A DNA stretch of 64,000 nucleotides from Marininema halotolerans (lineage in GTDB: Bacteria > Bacillota > Bacilli > Thermoactinomycetales > DSM-45169), in contig NZ_FPAA01000001.1 in the NCBI RefSeq assembly GCF_900116235.1, positions 186,001-250,000 on the forward strand. Direction: 5' to 3'. Both the position numbers and the translations under genes were made by a program. The notes beneath the pieces were generated by a model that was not told the DNA's origin, searched no databases, and saw nothing but the letters and a program-made list of their open reading frames with translations. Positions 56,071 through 64,000 of the stretch are shown here, piece after piece. The first letter of the stretch is position 1. Every line of letters starts with the position of its first letter.

Positions 56071-57036
56071 TTACCCTAGCACCATCATAAGAAGGGCTTT
56101 TTGCGCGTGCAGTCGGTTTTCTGCTTGTTGAAAGACAACGGAATGAGGACCATCAATTACTTCACGTGAAACCTCCAGCCCTCGATATGCGGGAAGGCAA
56201 TGTAGAAACGTAACGTCGGGCTTACCTTGTTTGATAAGGGTTTCGTTTACTTGATATCCTTCAAAGTCTCGCTCTCGCTTGCCCTTCTCTTCTTCCTGCC
56301 CCATACTTGCCCACACATCTGTATAGATTGCATCCGCGTTAACTGCCGCTTCCATTGGATCATGGGTACAGGTAATTGTGGCACCTGTCTGTTTAGCAAT
56401 TTCCTTTGCTTTCGCCAAGATACTGCCCTGCGGTTCATAGCCAGGGGGAGTTGCGGCAACAAGGTGCATCCCTGTGTGAGCCGCCGCTTCTGCTAGGGAA
56501 TGCAAGACATTATTCCCATCTCCTACGTACACCAGTTTTCTCCCCGTTAGATTTCCCTTTACCTCTTTCAGCGTGAGCAAATCAGCAAGGGCCTGACAAG
56601 GATGATGCAAATCCGTTAGCCCATTAATCACAGGGATCGAAGCATAGTCAGCGAGTTCCTCAACATCCCGATGACGGTGTGTTCGAATCAAAATGCCATC
56701 CACCAAACCAGAAAATACCTGTGCAGTATCTGCAATGGACTCCCCTCGACCCAGTTGTAAGTGATTGCGATCCAAAGCAAGGGCATGCCCCCCCAATTGA
56801 GCCATCCCAGCTTCAAAGGATATCCGTGTACGCGTGGAAGGTTTATCAAAAATCATGGCTAAAGTTTTCCCAAGTAAAGGTTGCCACACTTCCCCTCGTT
56901 TATGTTTTTCTTTACATTCAAGAGCCAAAGAGAGAAGCGCTTCGATCTCTTGCGGAGTATATTCAGACAGGTGTAAACAGTCCCTTCCAGATAGAGAAGG
57001 GGGGTACTCCATCCAAGTGGGCTGGGTTGGGTTCAT
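56071..57036 (-). CDS. argF: Ornithine carbamoyltransferase (anabolic)
   Basis: Makes citrulline from ornithine and carbamoyl phosphate. 321 residues. Carbamoyl-phosphate motif DKPSTRTRISFE (about 69-80), HPCQALADLLTL (about 150), and ornithine-binding FLHCLPAYRG near 285. ATG 57036 overlaps the carB stop by 4 bp (ATGA); the longer frame to 57165 runs inside carB and is not used. Last gene of the arg operon. Confidence 0.96.
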   Translation of the reverse strand: MNPTQPTWMEYPPSLSGRDCLHLSEYTPQEIEALLSLALECKEKHKRGEVWQPLLGKTLAMIFDKPSTRTRISFEAGMAQLGGHALALDRNHLQLGRGESIADTAQVFSGLVDGILIRTHRHRDVEELADYASIPVINGLTDLHHPCQALADLLTLKEVKGNLTGRKLVYVGDGNNVLHSLAEAAAHTGMHLVAATPPGYEPQGSILAKAKEIAKQTGATITCTHDPMEAAVNADAIYTDVWASMGQEEEKGKRERDFEGYQVNETLIKQGKPDVTFLHCLPAYRGLEVSREVIDGPHSVVFQQAENRLHAQKALLMMVLG

Positions 57037-60000
57037 CGGTTCATCATTTCCTTTCCTTGAAAGGTCGACAGAGGTTGAATCGTCCACGTGGAGACCTGTC
57101 GCCATTCCTCTGTTTGGAACAACCACGTAAAGGTATCCGGAGAAGTAAAACAAGGCACTTGCCATTCTTGGGCAAATCGACGCAATTGAAATCCACCCCT
57201 TGTGGCGTCTCCCCCCTGGGTGGGGAGGTTAAAGATGACCTTCGCTCCTGGAGTTTGGAACCAATTAACCCAATCAGCTTGGGGGAGAACTTTTGTCTTC
57301 ACCTTATACTTTTTCTCAATCCAGTCGGCGGTTCCCGGTGTAGCATATAAGGTGAGTCCCTTTCGTAATACTTCAGGAAGCAAGGACGTCAACTCTTCCT
57401 TCTGGCTATCTGCAACCGAAAGCAAAAGGGCCGTCTCCGAATGCAAAGGTGGGATTTTTGTCCCGAGTGTCCAGGGAAGCACTTTGGCAATCGCTTCTTG
57501 CAGGGTTGCCCCTAATCCTAACACCTCACCGGTTGACCGCATTTCCGGCCCTAGGGCAGGATCAACACCAGGGAGTTTGGTATTGGAGAAGACCGAACCC
57601 TTGACCGCCCATTCTTTGGGAGGCGGTAATAACCCCACGGGTGCAAAGGAAGCCAATGCTTCTCCCAATTGCACACGGGTTGCCCAATCCACCATGGGAA
57701 CTCCTGTTACCTTACTGATTACAGGAACCGTACGCGAAGCCCGCGGATTTACTTCGAGCACGAAGACATCATCCGGTGTTACGACAAATTGAATATTTAA
57801 AAGACCGACATGAGAAAGAACTTTCACAAGACGCGCGGTATATGCGACGATTTTTTCGCGTTGGTGACCTTGAAGGTCTGGTGTTGCTAACATGGAGAGA
57901 CTATCACCTGAATGTACGCCCGCACGTTCGATGTGTTGCACCAAGGTAGGAATAACAAAATCAATTCCGTCAGTCACAGCATCAACTTCTACTTCAATCC
58001 CTTCCACATAGCGATCCAACAACAGTGGATAGATCTCCTTTGAGAGCTTGTGGTTTCCCGTATCCATCCATTCACTCAACTGCTGGGGATTCCGAAGTAC
58101 CTGCATTCCACGACCCCCTATCACATAGGACGGACGCAGTAAAATCGGATAGCCAATCTCCTCCGCTAACCCCATCACCTCTTCAGGTGTTGACGCTGTT
58201 CGAGCAGCGATATGTGGAATGCCACACCCTCGTAGCAGTTCATAGAATCGCTGGCGATCCTCCACACGGTCGATCGTTTCTGCAGAGGTACCCAAAATGG
58301 TACACCCGGCTTCTTCTAACCCTTTGATCAATTTGATTGCCGTTTGCCCACCATATTGGACCAACACCCCATCAATCTGCTCTTTAAAGGCAATCGCCAC
58401 CACATCCTCTACCGTCAATGGTTCAAAGTAGAGACGGTCTGCGGTGATATAATCGGTACTCACCGTTTCTGGATTGTTATTAACAATCACCGATTGCACA
58501 CCATGCCGATGTAACGATTTTGCAGCATGCACTGAGCAATAATCGAATTCGATTCCCTGTCCAATACGGATGGGGCCTGAGCCTATGACCATGACGCGAC
58601 GGGCCGCTGCAGAAATCGCTACTTCATCTTCCCCTTGCCAGGACGAATAGAAGTACGGCGTCTCTGCTTTAAATTCCCCAGCACAGGTATCGACCCATTT
58701 ATAGGAAGGCTGCCATTTGAGCTGTTGCCACCGATTTCGCAACATGGACTCTTTCACCTGATAGAGCCCAGCGAGAAAAGCATCGGCTACACCCATTCCC
58801 TTGGCCTTTTTCAATAGCGCATACGGTACGGATGCCCAGTCATACTGAGCAAGGTTCAACTCTAATGCTGCCATCTCGCCTATTTTTTCTAAAAAATATT
58901 GAGAGATTCCAGTCAAACGTTGCACCTTCTCCAGGCTCCAAGAGCGACGGAATGCTTCGCCTAGCGCAAAGAATCGCTGATCATCAGGGAATTCCAACCT
59001 TTTTGTCAGCTCTTCATCCGTCCATCTCTTTTCTACTTGGGAAAGGAGCGAGAATCTCCCCATATCCAAGGAACGTATCGCTTTATATAAGGCCGTCTCT
59101 AAATTTCGCCCCAGAGCCATTACTTCTCCGGTAGCTTTCATTTGCGTACCCAAACGACGATTGGCTTCAGGAAACTGATCAAAGGGCCAACGAGGCATCT
59201 TCACAGCCACATAGTCTAACGTTGGTTCAAAACAGGCATTGGTATGACCGGTCACCGGATTCATGCATTCATCCAGACGATATCCAATCGATAGTTTTGT
59301 AGCCAAGCGCGCGATGGGATAACCTGTCGCTTTTGAAGCAAGTGCACTGGAGCGACTCACCCGCGGGTTCACTTCAATAATGGCATACTCGCTGGTTTCG
59401 GGATGAAGAGCAACCTGAATGTTACATCCACCCACCACCTTCAGTTCCTGTATTACTTTAATGGCGACGCTACGCAATAATTGATATTGCCGATCGGTCA
59501 ATGTCTGGGAAGGAGCCGTAACTATCGAATCCCCTGTATGGGTACCGACCGGATCTATATTTTCCATGTTACACACAGCGATACAGGTACCAAAAGCATC
59601 TCGCATCATTTCGTACTCGAGTTCTTTCCACCCTAAGATACTTTGTTCGATAAGAACCTGCTGTATCGGACTGGCTGCCAACCCTTGTCGTACAATTTGA
59701 GCTAGCGATTCTTGATCTTCTGCGGTACCACCACCAAATCCGCCGAGTGTATACGCTGGACGAATTACAACCGGATAACCGATCTCTGCAGCACAGCGAA
59801 GAGCATCCTTCACACTATCAACCGTGCGCCCCTTGGGAACGGGCTCTCCGATTTCCTCCATCATCACTTTAAAAGCTTCCCGATCTTCTCCTTTGCGGAT
59901 GGTCTCAACAGGTGTCCCGAGTAATTCCACTCCGTATTGTTGCAATATTCCCTGTTCTGTCAGCTCCATTGCAAGGTTGAGTCCCGTTTGTCCACCCATG

Positions 60001-60266
60001 GTCGCTAATAGTCCTTGGGGTCGTTCCTGCTCAATAATTTTTGACAACACATCGGCAGTAAGTGGCTCCATGTATAAGACATCCGCCACTTCTTCATCCG
60101 TCATGATCGTCGCTGGGTTATTATTAGCGAGAATCACTCGAATGCCTTCCTCCTTCAGGGCAAGACACGCTTGTGTCCCCGCATAATCAAACTCCGCCGC
60201 TTGCCCAATAACAATCGGACCCGACCCGATCACGAGTACACTCTCCCATTTTCTCTGTTTACCCAA
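57033..60266 (-). CDS. carB: Carbamoyl-phosphate synthase large subunit (arginine-linked)
   Basis: Makes carbamoyl phosphate from bicarbonate, two ATP and ammonia. 1077 residues, two homologous ATP-grasp halves: GQAAEFDYAGTQACLALKEE with GGQTGLNLAMEL, and GQGIEFDYCSVHAAKSL with GGQTAIKLIKGL. The C-terminal methylglyoxal-synthase-like allosteric domain starts near residue 930 and seems short and divergent, which fits arginine-repressed CarB lacking pyrimidine control. ATG 60266 overlaps carA by 8 bp. Confidence 0.97.
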   Translation of the reverse strand: MGKQRKWESVLVIGSGPIVIGQAAEFDYAGTQACLALKEEGIRVILANNNPATIMTDEEVADVLYMEPLTADVLSKIIEQERPQGLLATMGGQTGLNLAMELTEQGILQQYGVELLGTPVETIRKGEDREAFKVMMEEIGEPVPKGRTVDSVKDALRCAAEIGYPVVIRPAYTLGGFGGGTAEDQESLAQIVRQGLAASPIQQVLIEQSILGWKELEYEMMRDAFGTCIAVCNMENIDPVGTHTGDSIVTAPSQTLTDRQYQLLRSVAIKVIQELKVVGGCNIQVALHPETSEYAIIEVNPRVSRSSALASKATGYPIARLATKLSIGYRLDECMNPVTGHTNACFEPTLDYVAVKMPRWPFDQFPEANRRLGTQMKATGEVMALGRNLETALYKAIRSLDMGRFSLLSQVEKRWTDEELTKRLEFPDDQRFFALGEAFRRSWSLEKVQRLTGISQYFLEKIGEMAALELNLAQYDWASVPYALLKKAKGMGVADAFLAGLYQVKESMLRNRWQQLKWQPSYKWVDTCAGEFKAETPYFYSSWQGEDEVAISAAARRVMVIGSGPIRIGQGIEFDYCSVHAAKSLHRHGVQSVIVNNNPETVSTDYITADRLYFEPLTVEDVVAIAFKEQIDGVLVQYGGQTAIKLIKGLEEAGCTILGTSAETIDRVEDRQRFYELLRGCGIPHIAARTASTPEEVMGLAEEIGYPILLRPSYVIGGRGMQVLRNPQQLSEWMDTGNHKLSKEIYPLLLDRYVEGIEVEVDAVTDGIDFVIPTLVQHIERAGVHSGDSLSMLATPDLQGHQREKIVAYTARLVKVLSHVGLLNIQFVVTPDDVFVLEVNPRASRTVPVISKVTGVPMVDWATRVQLGEALASFAPVGLLPPPKEWAVKGSVFSNTKLPGVDPALGPEMRSTGEVLGLGATLQEAIAKVLPWTLGTKIPPLHSETALLLSVADSQKEELTSLLPEVLRKGLTLYATPGTADWIEKKYKVKTKVLPQADWVNWFQTPGAKVIFNLPTQGGDATRGGFQLRRFAQEWQVPCFTSPDTFTWLFQTEEWRQVSTWTIQPLSTFQGKEMMNR

Positions 60267-61323
60267 CCCCCTTCACCTCTTTCTTTTCCATCACTTGCTC
60301 AACAAATTGATGAAACAAACCGGCTGCATCACTGGGACCCGGGTGTGCTTCTGGATGAAATTGCACTGTCGTTACTGGATAAATTTGATGCATGAGTCCC
60401 TCTACTGATCCATCATTTCCGTGGATATGGGTCCAAATCCATTGCCCAGGATCCAAGCTATCTTCACACACGGTATAACCATGGTTCTGTGAGGTAATCC
60501 AAACCTCGCCGGTCTGTTGATTACGTACAGGATGGTTGCTCCCACGATGCCCAAAGGGAAGTCGCTTGGTCCTTGCACCAAAAGCCATCGCCAACACCTG
60601 ATGACCCAAACAAATCCCCAAAGTAGGAAGCTGCATCGCTAAGCTTTTCCACCCCTCCAGCCAGGGTATAAGTGCCTTCGGATCACCTGGTCCATTGGAA
60701 AAAAGGAGACCATCTGGATGCAATTTAAGGATCTCTTCCACCGACCAATGCCATGGAACCACCGTCACTTTACAGCCAAGTTGTTGTAACGATCCCAGGA
60801 TCGATGCCTTATATCCAAAATCGATCAATAGAACATGGGGAGCATGGGGATTACTCGCCTTATAAAACACCGGTTCATCCACACTCACTGATTGCACCCA
60901 CTGAATTGAATCCGGTAATACTTCCCTCAATTCCATATAAATCGGATTCGAATGGATCTGCCCTCGCATCGCCCCTTTGGCGCGTATTTTTTTAACTACC
61001 GCCCGTGTATCCACTCCCGTGATTCCAGGCACCCCATGCTGATCTAACCAATTGCCTAGTTCTTTCTCGTGATAACATTCACTCATAACCACCCCCGTAC
61101 AAGGGGGAAAATGACTTTCACTCTCGCCAGCGACCAAACCATAATTACCAATCATGGGATACGTAAAGATCACGATCTGACCGGCATAGGAGGGATCCGT
61201 CATGACCTCCTGATAACCCGTCATTCCTGTTGTAAATACCACTTCGCCTGAAACCGTTTTGGGAGTACCGATCCACTCACCTTGGAAGGTTTCACCATCC
61301 TCAAATACCAGATAAGCTTTCAT
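60259..61323 (-). CDS. carA: Carbamoyl-phosphate synthase small subunit (arginine-linked)
   Basis: Glutaminase that passes ammonia to CarB. 354 residues. The class I amidotransferase Cys is in LGICLGHQVLA (about 240), with His/Glu in VQFHPEAHPGPSD. The CPSase_sm_N domain starts MKAYLVFEDGETFQGEWIG. It overlaps argD by 23 bp. Its place between argD and carB identifies the arginine operon copy, as in B. subtilis. Confidence 0.97.
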   Translation of the reverse strand: MKAYLVFEDGETFQGEWIGTPKTVSGEVVFTTGMTGYQEVMTDPSYAGQIVIFTYPMIGNYGLVAGESESHFPPCTGVVMSECYHEKELGNWLDQHGVPGITGVDTRAVVKKIRAKGAMRGQIHSNPIYMELREVLPDSIQWVQSVSVDEPVFYKASNPHAPHVLLIDFGYKASILGSLQQLGCKVTVVPWHWSVEEILKLHPDGLLFSNGPGDPKALIPWLEGWKSLAMQLPTLGICLGHQVLAMAFGARTKRLPFGHRGSNHPVRNQQTGEVWITSQNHGYTVCEDSLDPGQWIWTHIHGNDGSVEGLMHQIYPVTTVQFHPEAHPGPSDAAGLFHQFVEQVMEKKEVKGVG

Positions 61324-62485
61324 CCACTTCCACCTGCCTCCAAGTTGTAACGATGATGTCGACTGCCTGATCCACTTGCTCTTTGGTGATAATCAGAGGA
61401 GGTAGCAATCGGAGCACTCTTGGACCCGCGGTAAGAACCAAGAGACCCTGTTCAGCCAAGACTTTTACAAAAGGAGCCACTGGCGTATCCAATTCAACAC
61501 CCCACATCATTCCGCGACCGCGGATCGCCTTTACACCTGATAGGGAAAGAAGCCTTTCTTGGAGCTTCTCACCTAGGTATTCCCCGATCTCTTCCACCTT
61601 CGCGAGCAAAGGTGTCTCCATCATTTCCTGCAAAACCGCACCAGCGACCGCCATTGCCAGTGGATTTCCACCAAAAGTCGTCCCATGGCTTCCTGGACCC
61701 AAGAATGTCTCCAACCCTGATCGTCCCAACATAACACTCACTGGAAAACCATTGCCCAGCCCCTTTGCACAGGTCACTATATCCGGTTGAATCCCTACCT
61801 CTTGATAGGCAAAAAGCTTTCCGGTTCGGCCCAATCCCGTTTGGATTTCATCCACCATGAGCAGATACCCTCGCTCGCGACAAAGGGCTTCGATCTCCTG
61901 CAGAAAAGCAATTTCTCCAGGCTGGATCCCCCCCTCTCCCTGAATGATCTCCAAGAGAATAGCAACGGTTTCTCCCCCTACAGACTCCTTTACTGAGGCG
62001 ATGTCATTGTAAAAGGCATAAGCAAAACCCTCTGGAAGAGGGCCGCAGTCCTCCTGTACCTTCTCTTGTCCAGTCGCTGTTAACGTAGCTAACGTACGGC
62101 CATGAAAGGATGCGTAGAAGGTGAGTATTTCTGGCCGAGAAACTCCTTTGACTTGATGTCCCCAACGACGCGCCAATTTGATCGCCGCTTCATTCGCCTC
62201 CGCACCACTGTTCGCAAAAAAAGCATTGGCAAGACCCGTCCCACGAAAGAGAGTCGAGGCTACTTCTTTTTGTCCCTGAATGGGAAAGAGGTTAGAGATA
62301 TGCCACAGTTTGGAGGCTTGATTAATCAGTGCGTCCTTTACCCGGGGATGGGCGTGCCCAAGGTTACACACTCCAATCCCAGAAGTAAAATCCAGATAGC
62401 AACGTCCCTGCTCATCCCAAAGACAAGCCCCTTCCCCTCTGGTGACATGAACTTCACTTTTTTGATAGGTAGGAAATAGCCCCAT
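61301..62485 (-). CDS. argD: Acetylornithine aminotransferase
   Basis: PLP-dependent transamination of N-acetylglutamate semialdehyde. 394 residues. PLP-site Lys in TCAKGLGNGFPVSVM, Asp in LLMVDEIQTGLGRTG, and FANSGAEANEAAIKLARRWG near 99. ATG 62485 follows GGAGGAG; the longer 11-codon extension overlaps argB further and is not favoured. Overlaps argB by 32 bp. Confidence 0.96.
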   Translation of the reverse strand: MGLFPTYQKSEVHVTRGEGACLWDEQGRCYLDFTSGIGVCNLGHAHPRVKDALINQASKLWHISNLFPIQGQKEVASTLFRGTGLANAFFANSGAEANEAAIKLARRWGHQVKGVSRPEILTFYASFHGRTLATLTATGQEKVQEDCGPLPEGFAYAFYNDIASVKESVGGETVAILLEIIQGEGGIQPGEIAFLQEIEALCRERGYLLMVDEIQTGLGRTGKLFAYQEVGIQPDIVTCAKGLGNGFPVSVMLGRSGLETFLGPGSHGTTFGGNPLAMAVAGAVLQEMMETPLLAKVEEIGEYLGEKLQERLLSLSGVKAIRGRGMMWGVELDTPVAPFVKVLAEQGLLVLTAGPRVLRLLPPLIITKEQVDQAVDIIVTTWRQVEVDESLSGI

Positions 62486-63257
62486 CTCCTGTCTCCTCCT
62501 TCCTGATCCGTGTTCCATGGGCTCCTGTGATCATTTCATCAACGGATCGGGTATTGCTCCCATCCACAATGAACACCTCCTGGGCGGATGCGAGTCCGCT
62601 CAATGCAGCCATTACTTTTGGAATCATCCCCCCATGGATCTCTCCATCCTCTATCATCTTGGCAATCCTTGTGGGAGTCAGCTCGGATACTCGCCCCCCT
62701 TGCCCATCCAACACCCCCGGCATATCCGTAACTAAGATAAGCCTTTCAGCTTTCATCGCCCCTGCGATAGCAGCCGCGGCACTATCGGCATTGATGTTAA
62801 AATGTTGTCCATTGGCATCTGCCCCCAGAGAAGCGATCACTGGCAACCAGTCTTCAGAAAGCAAGGTTTCCAGTAGATGCGGTTCTACCCTCTCCACATT
62901 CCCCACCCAACCAAGACGGGGATCTTTCTGACTAGCTTGTAAAAGGGATCCATCTACCCCCGAAATACCAACCGCTTTCGTTCCAGCTTGTTGCAACTGA
63001 CTCACCAGCATTTTATTCACCCGTCCACATAACACCATCTCCACGACTTCCATGCAGGCATCATCCGTCACACGTAGACCTTCTTCAAAATTAGGGGACT
63101 GTCCAAAACGCTTCTGCATTTGATTGATCACTGGCCCGCCTCCATGGACAATCATCGGATACCATCCCTTTTCAATCAGGGAAGCACACGTTAAAAAGAA
63201 GGCAGCATCCAGCTTTTCCAATACACTTCCGCCAATTTTAATCACAACCCGCTTCAT
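62454..63257 (-). CDS. argB: Acetylglutamate kinase
   Basis: Phosphorylates N-acetylglutamate. 267 residues, amino-acid-kinase fold: VIKIGGSVLEKLDAAF (Lys-Gly-Gly) near the start, VHGGGPVINQMQKRFG, and NINADSAAAAIAGAM for ATP/substrate. The short N-terminus lacks the helix that makes some ArgB enzymes arginine-sensitive. ATG 63257 has AAGGAGG; ATG 63284 overlapping the argJ stop by 4 bp would add 9 residues. Confidence 0.96.
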   Translation of the reverse strand: MKRVVIKIGGSVLEKLDAAFFLTCASLIEKGWYPMIVHGGGPVINQMQKRFGQSPNFEEGLRVTDDACMEVVEMVLCGRVNKMLVSQLQQAGTKAVGISGVDGSLLQASQKDPRLGWVGNVERVEPHLLETLLSEDWLPVIASLGADANGQHFNINADSAAAAIAGAMKAERLILVTDMPGVLDGQGGRVSELTPTRIAKMIEDGEIHGGMIPKVMAALSGLASAQEVFIVDGSNTRSVDEMITGAHGTRIRKEETGDGAISYLSKK

Positions 63258-63280
63258 TGCTTCTGCCTCCTTCTCCCGAT

Positions 63281-64000
63281 TCATGTACGGTAACTCGCAT
63301 TGATGCGCACATAATCATATGTGAGATCACACCCCCACGCAGTCGCTCTCTCTTTGCCTGCACCAAGATCCACTTTGATTTGAACCACCGACTGTTCTAA
63401 TGCCTTACGAGCCAACTTCTCATCATAGATGGCAGAGGTCCCCCCATCAACAACGACCACATCACCGAGCCACACACGCGTATGGGAGGGGACAACCGTG
63501 GCATCACTATAACCAATTGCAGAAAGAATTCTGCCCCAGTTAGGATCTGCCCCATATACCGCCGTTTTCACCAAACTCGAACCCACAACCGTTTTAGCAG
63601 CTTGCCGGGCCTCTTTTAAGGTGCGTGCCCCCTTTACTTCCACCTCAACTAATCGGGTCGCTCCTTCGCCATCCCTTGCAATCATCCGAGCGAGTTCCTT
63701 TGAGACAAAGGCAAATGCCTGTTGAAAGGTGAGCCAATCCTCATGTTCTGGTGTAAGATTTCGATGGCCCGCCATCCCACTTGCCATGGCAACGACCATA
63801 TCATTTGTGCTGGAATCGCCATCCACTGTAATCATGTTATACGTCTCATCGGTTACCTCTCGAAGCAGGGTTTGTAGTAGGGAAGGTTCAATGACAGCGT
63901 CTGTTGTCATAAAGGCAAGCATGGTTGCCATATTGGGATGAATCATCCCCGACCCCTTGGCAACTCCACTAATGCGTACTTCTTTGCCATCAATAAAGAA
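63281..64000 (-). CDS. argJ: Bifunctional ornithine acetyltransferase/N-acetylglutamate synthase (3' part)
   Basis: Recycles acetyl groups between acetylornithine and glutamate, and can make N-acetylglutamate from acetyl-CoA. The frame is open to the window edge (240 codons visible), so the 5' end lies outside. The self-cleavage site is in KGSGMIHPNMATMLAF, where the Ala-Thr bond is cut and Thr becomes the nucleophile. DGDSSTNDMVVAMASG and GADPNWGRILSAIGYS are typical. argC is expected next, beyond base 64000. Confidence 0.95.
   Translation of the reverse strand, partial: FFIDGKEVRISGVAKGSGMIHPNMATMLAFMTTDAVIEPSLLQTLLREVTDETYNMITVDGDSSTNDMVVAMASGMAGHRNLTPEHEDWLTFQQAFAFVSKELARMIARDGEGATRLVEVEVKGARTLKEARQAAKTVVGSSLVKTAVYGADPNWGRILSAIGYSDATVVPSHTRVWLGDVVVVDGGTSAIYDEKLARKALEQSVVQIKVDLGAGKERATAWGCDLTYDYVRINASYRT

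Noticed and set aside
56071-57165. ArgF with a 43-residue N-terminal extension
   Set aside because: The extension is carB sequence in another frame; ATG 57036 overlaps the carB stop in the usual ATGA manner.

Overview
The window looks like chromosome of a low- to moderate-GC, endospore-forming Bacillales bacterium. Gene order closely tracks known Bacillus subtilis blocks: sigL / tRNA-Arg / clpP, yvcI-rapZ-glmR-whiA-crh, hisZGDBHAFI, yvlD-hprK-lgt-ppaX, uvrBA, minJ-ctpB / ftsXE, argGH and argJBD-carAB-argF. Several details are not B. subtilis: a class 2 PyrD, a Crh-position HPr that keeps His15, and a PRPP synthetase beside the his operon. A Thermoactinomycetaceae-like member is my best guess, but this is inference from gene content only. 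Nearly all genes lie on the minus strand.

Layout. 1-2.6 kb: rpoN (minus, cut by the window edge), tRNA-Arg(CCG) and clpP with a CtsR-type operator. 2.7-8.1 kb: a secreted protein with a sortase-like tail, a secreted coiled-coil CHAP hydrolase, small membrane proteins, a GerPA/GerPF-like spore protein and a CPA2 antiporter. 8.2-12.2 kb: crh-like HPr, whiA, glmR, rapZ and a Nudix gene. 12.4-16.1 kb: a DarB/CbpB-like CBS protein, a thioredoxin-like protein, a TPR protein and prs. 16.3-22.8 kb: the complete eight-gene histidine operon, ended by a strong terminator. 22.9-26.9 kb: an RdgB/HAM1 protein, then an AT-rich accessory segment with a small membrane protein, a lipoprotein and a secreted YiiX-like hydrolase. 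26.9-34.6 kb: pyrD (plus), GNAT, ppaX, lgt, a Cys/Gly/Ser-tailed membrane protein, hprK, an MsmX-like ATPase and yvlD. 34.8-37.3 kb: 6-phosphogluconate dehydrogenase, two small proteins (one PspC) and DUF302. 37.5-42.5 kb: uvrBA under an SOS box. 42.6-49.4 kb: an epimerase, minJ, ctpB, an EnvC/PcsB-like M23 hydrolase activator and ftsXE. 49.6-52.4 kb: argGH with an ARG-box-like site. 52.4-55.8 kb: an SRPBCC protein, an acyl-CoA thioesterase and a three-gene cassette with a glutathionylspermidine-synthase-like ATP-grasp enzyme. 56.1-64 kb: argF, carB, carA, argD, argB and partial argJ.

How the genes work together. HprK/P, PpaX and the Crh/HPr-like protein form the carbon-catabolite phosphorelay, although they sit in two blocks. 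RapZ, GlmR and WhiA beside them link carbon flux to the envelope and cell division. FtsEX, the EnvC-like protein, CtpB and MinJ form a division, wall and sporulation block. The separate CHAP hydrolase shares the coiled-coil module of the EnvC-like protein. Prs could feed PRPP to HisG. CarAB, ArgF, ArgG, ArgH and ArgJBD together give nearly the whole arginine pathway; only argC and argA-type functions are unseen.

The most unusual items are the His15-containing Crh-locus protein, the Cys-rich-tailed WHE-motif membrane protein inserted between hprK and lgt, the ATP-grasp/lipoprotein cassette, the AT-rich island and a possibly structured intergenic element before the DUF302 gene. No CRISPR array, complete insertion sequence, prophage or rRNA was seen.
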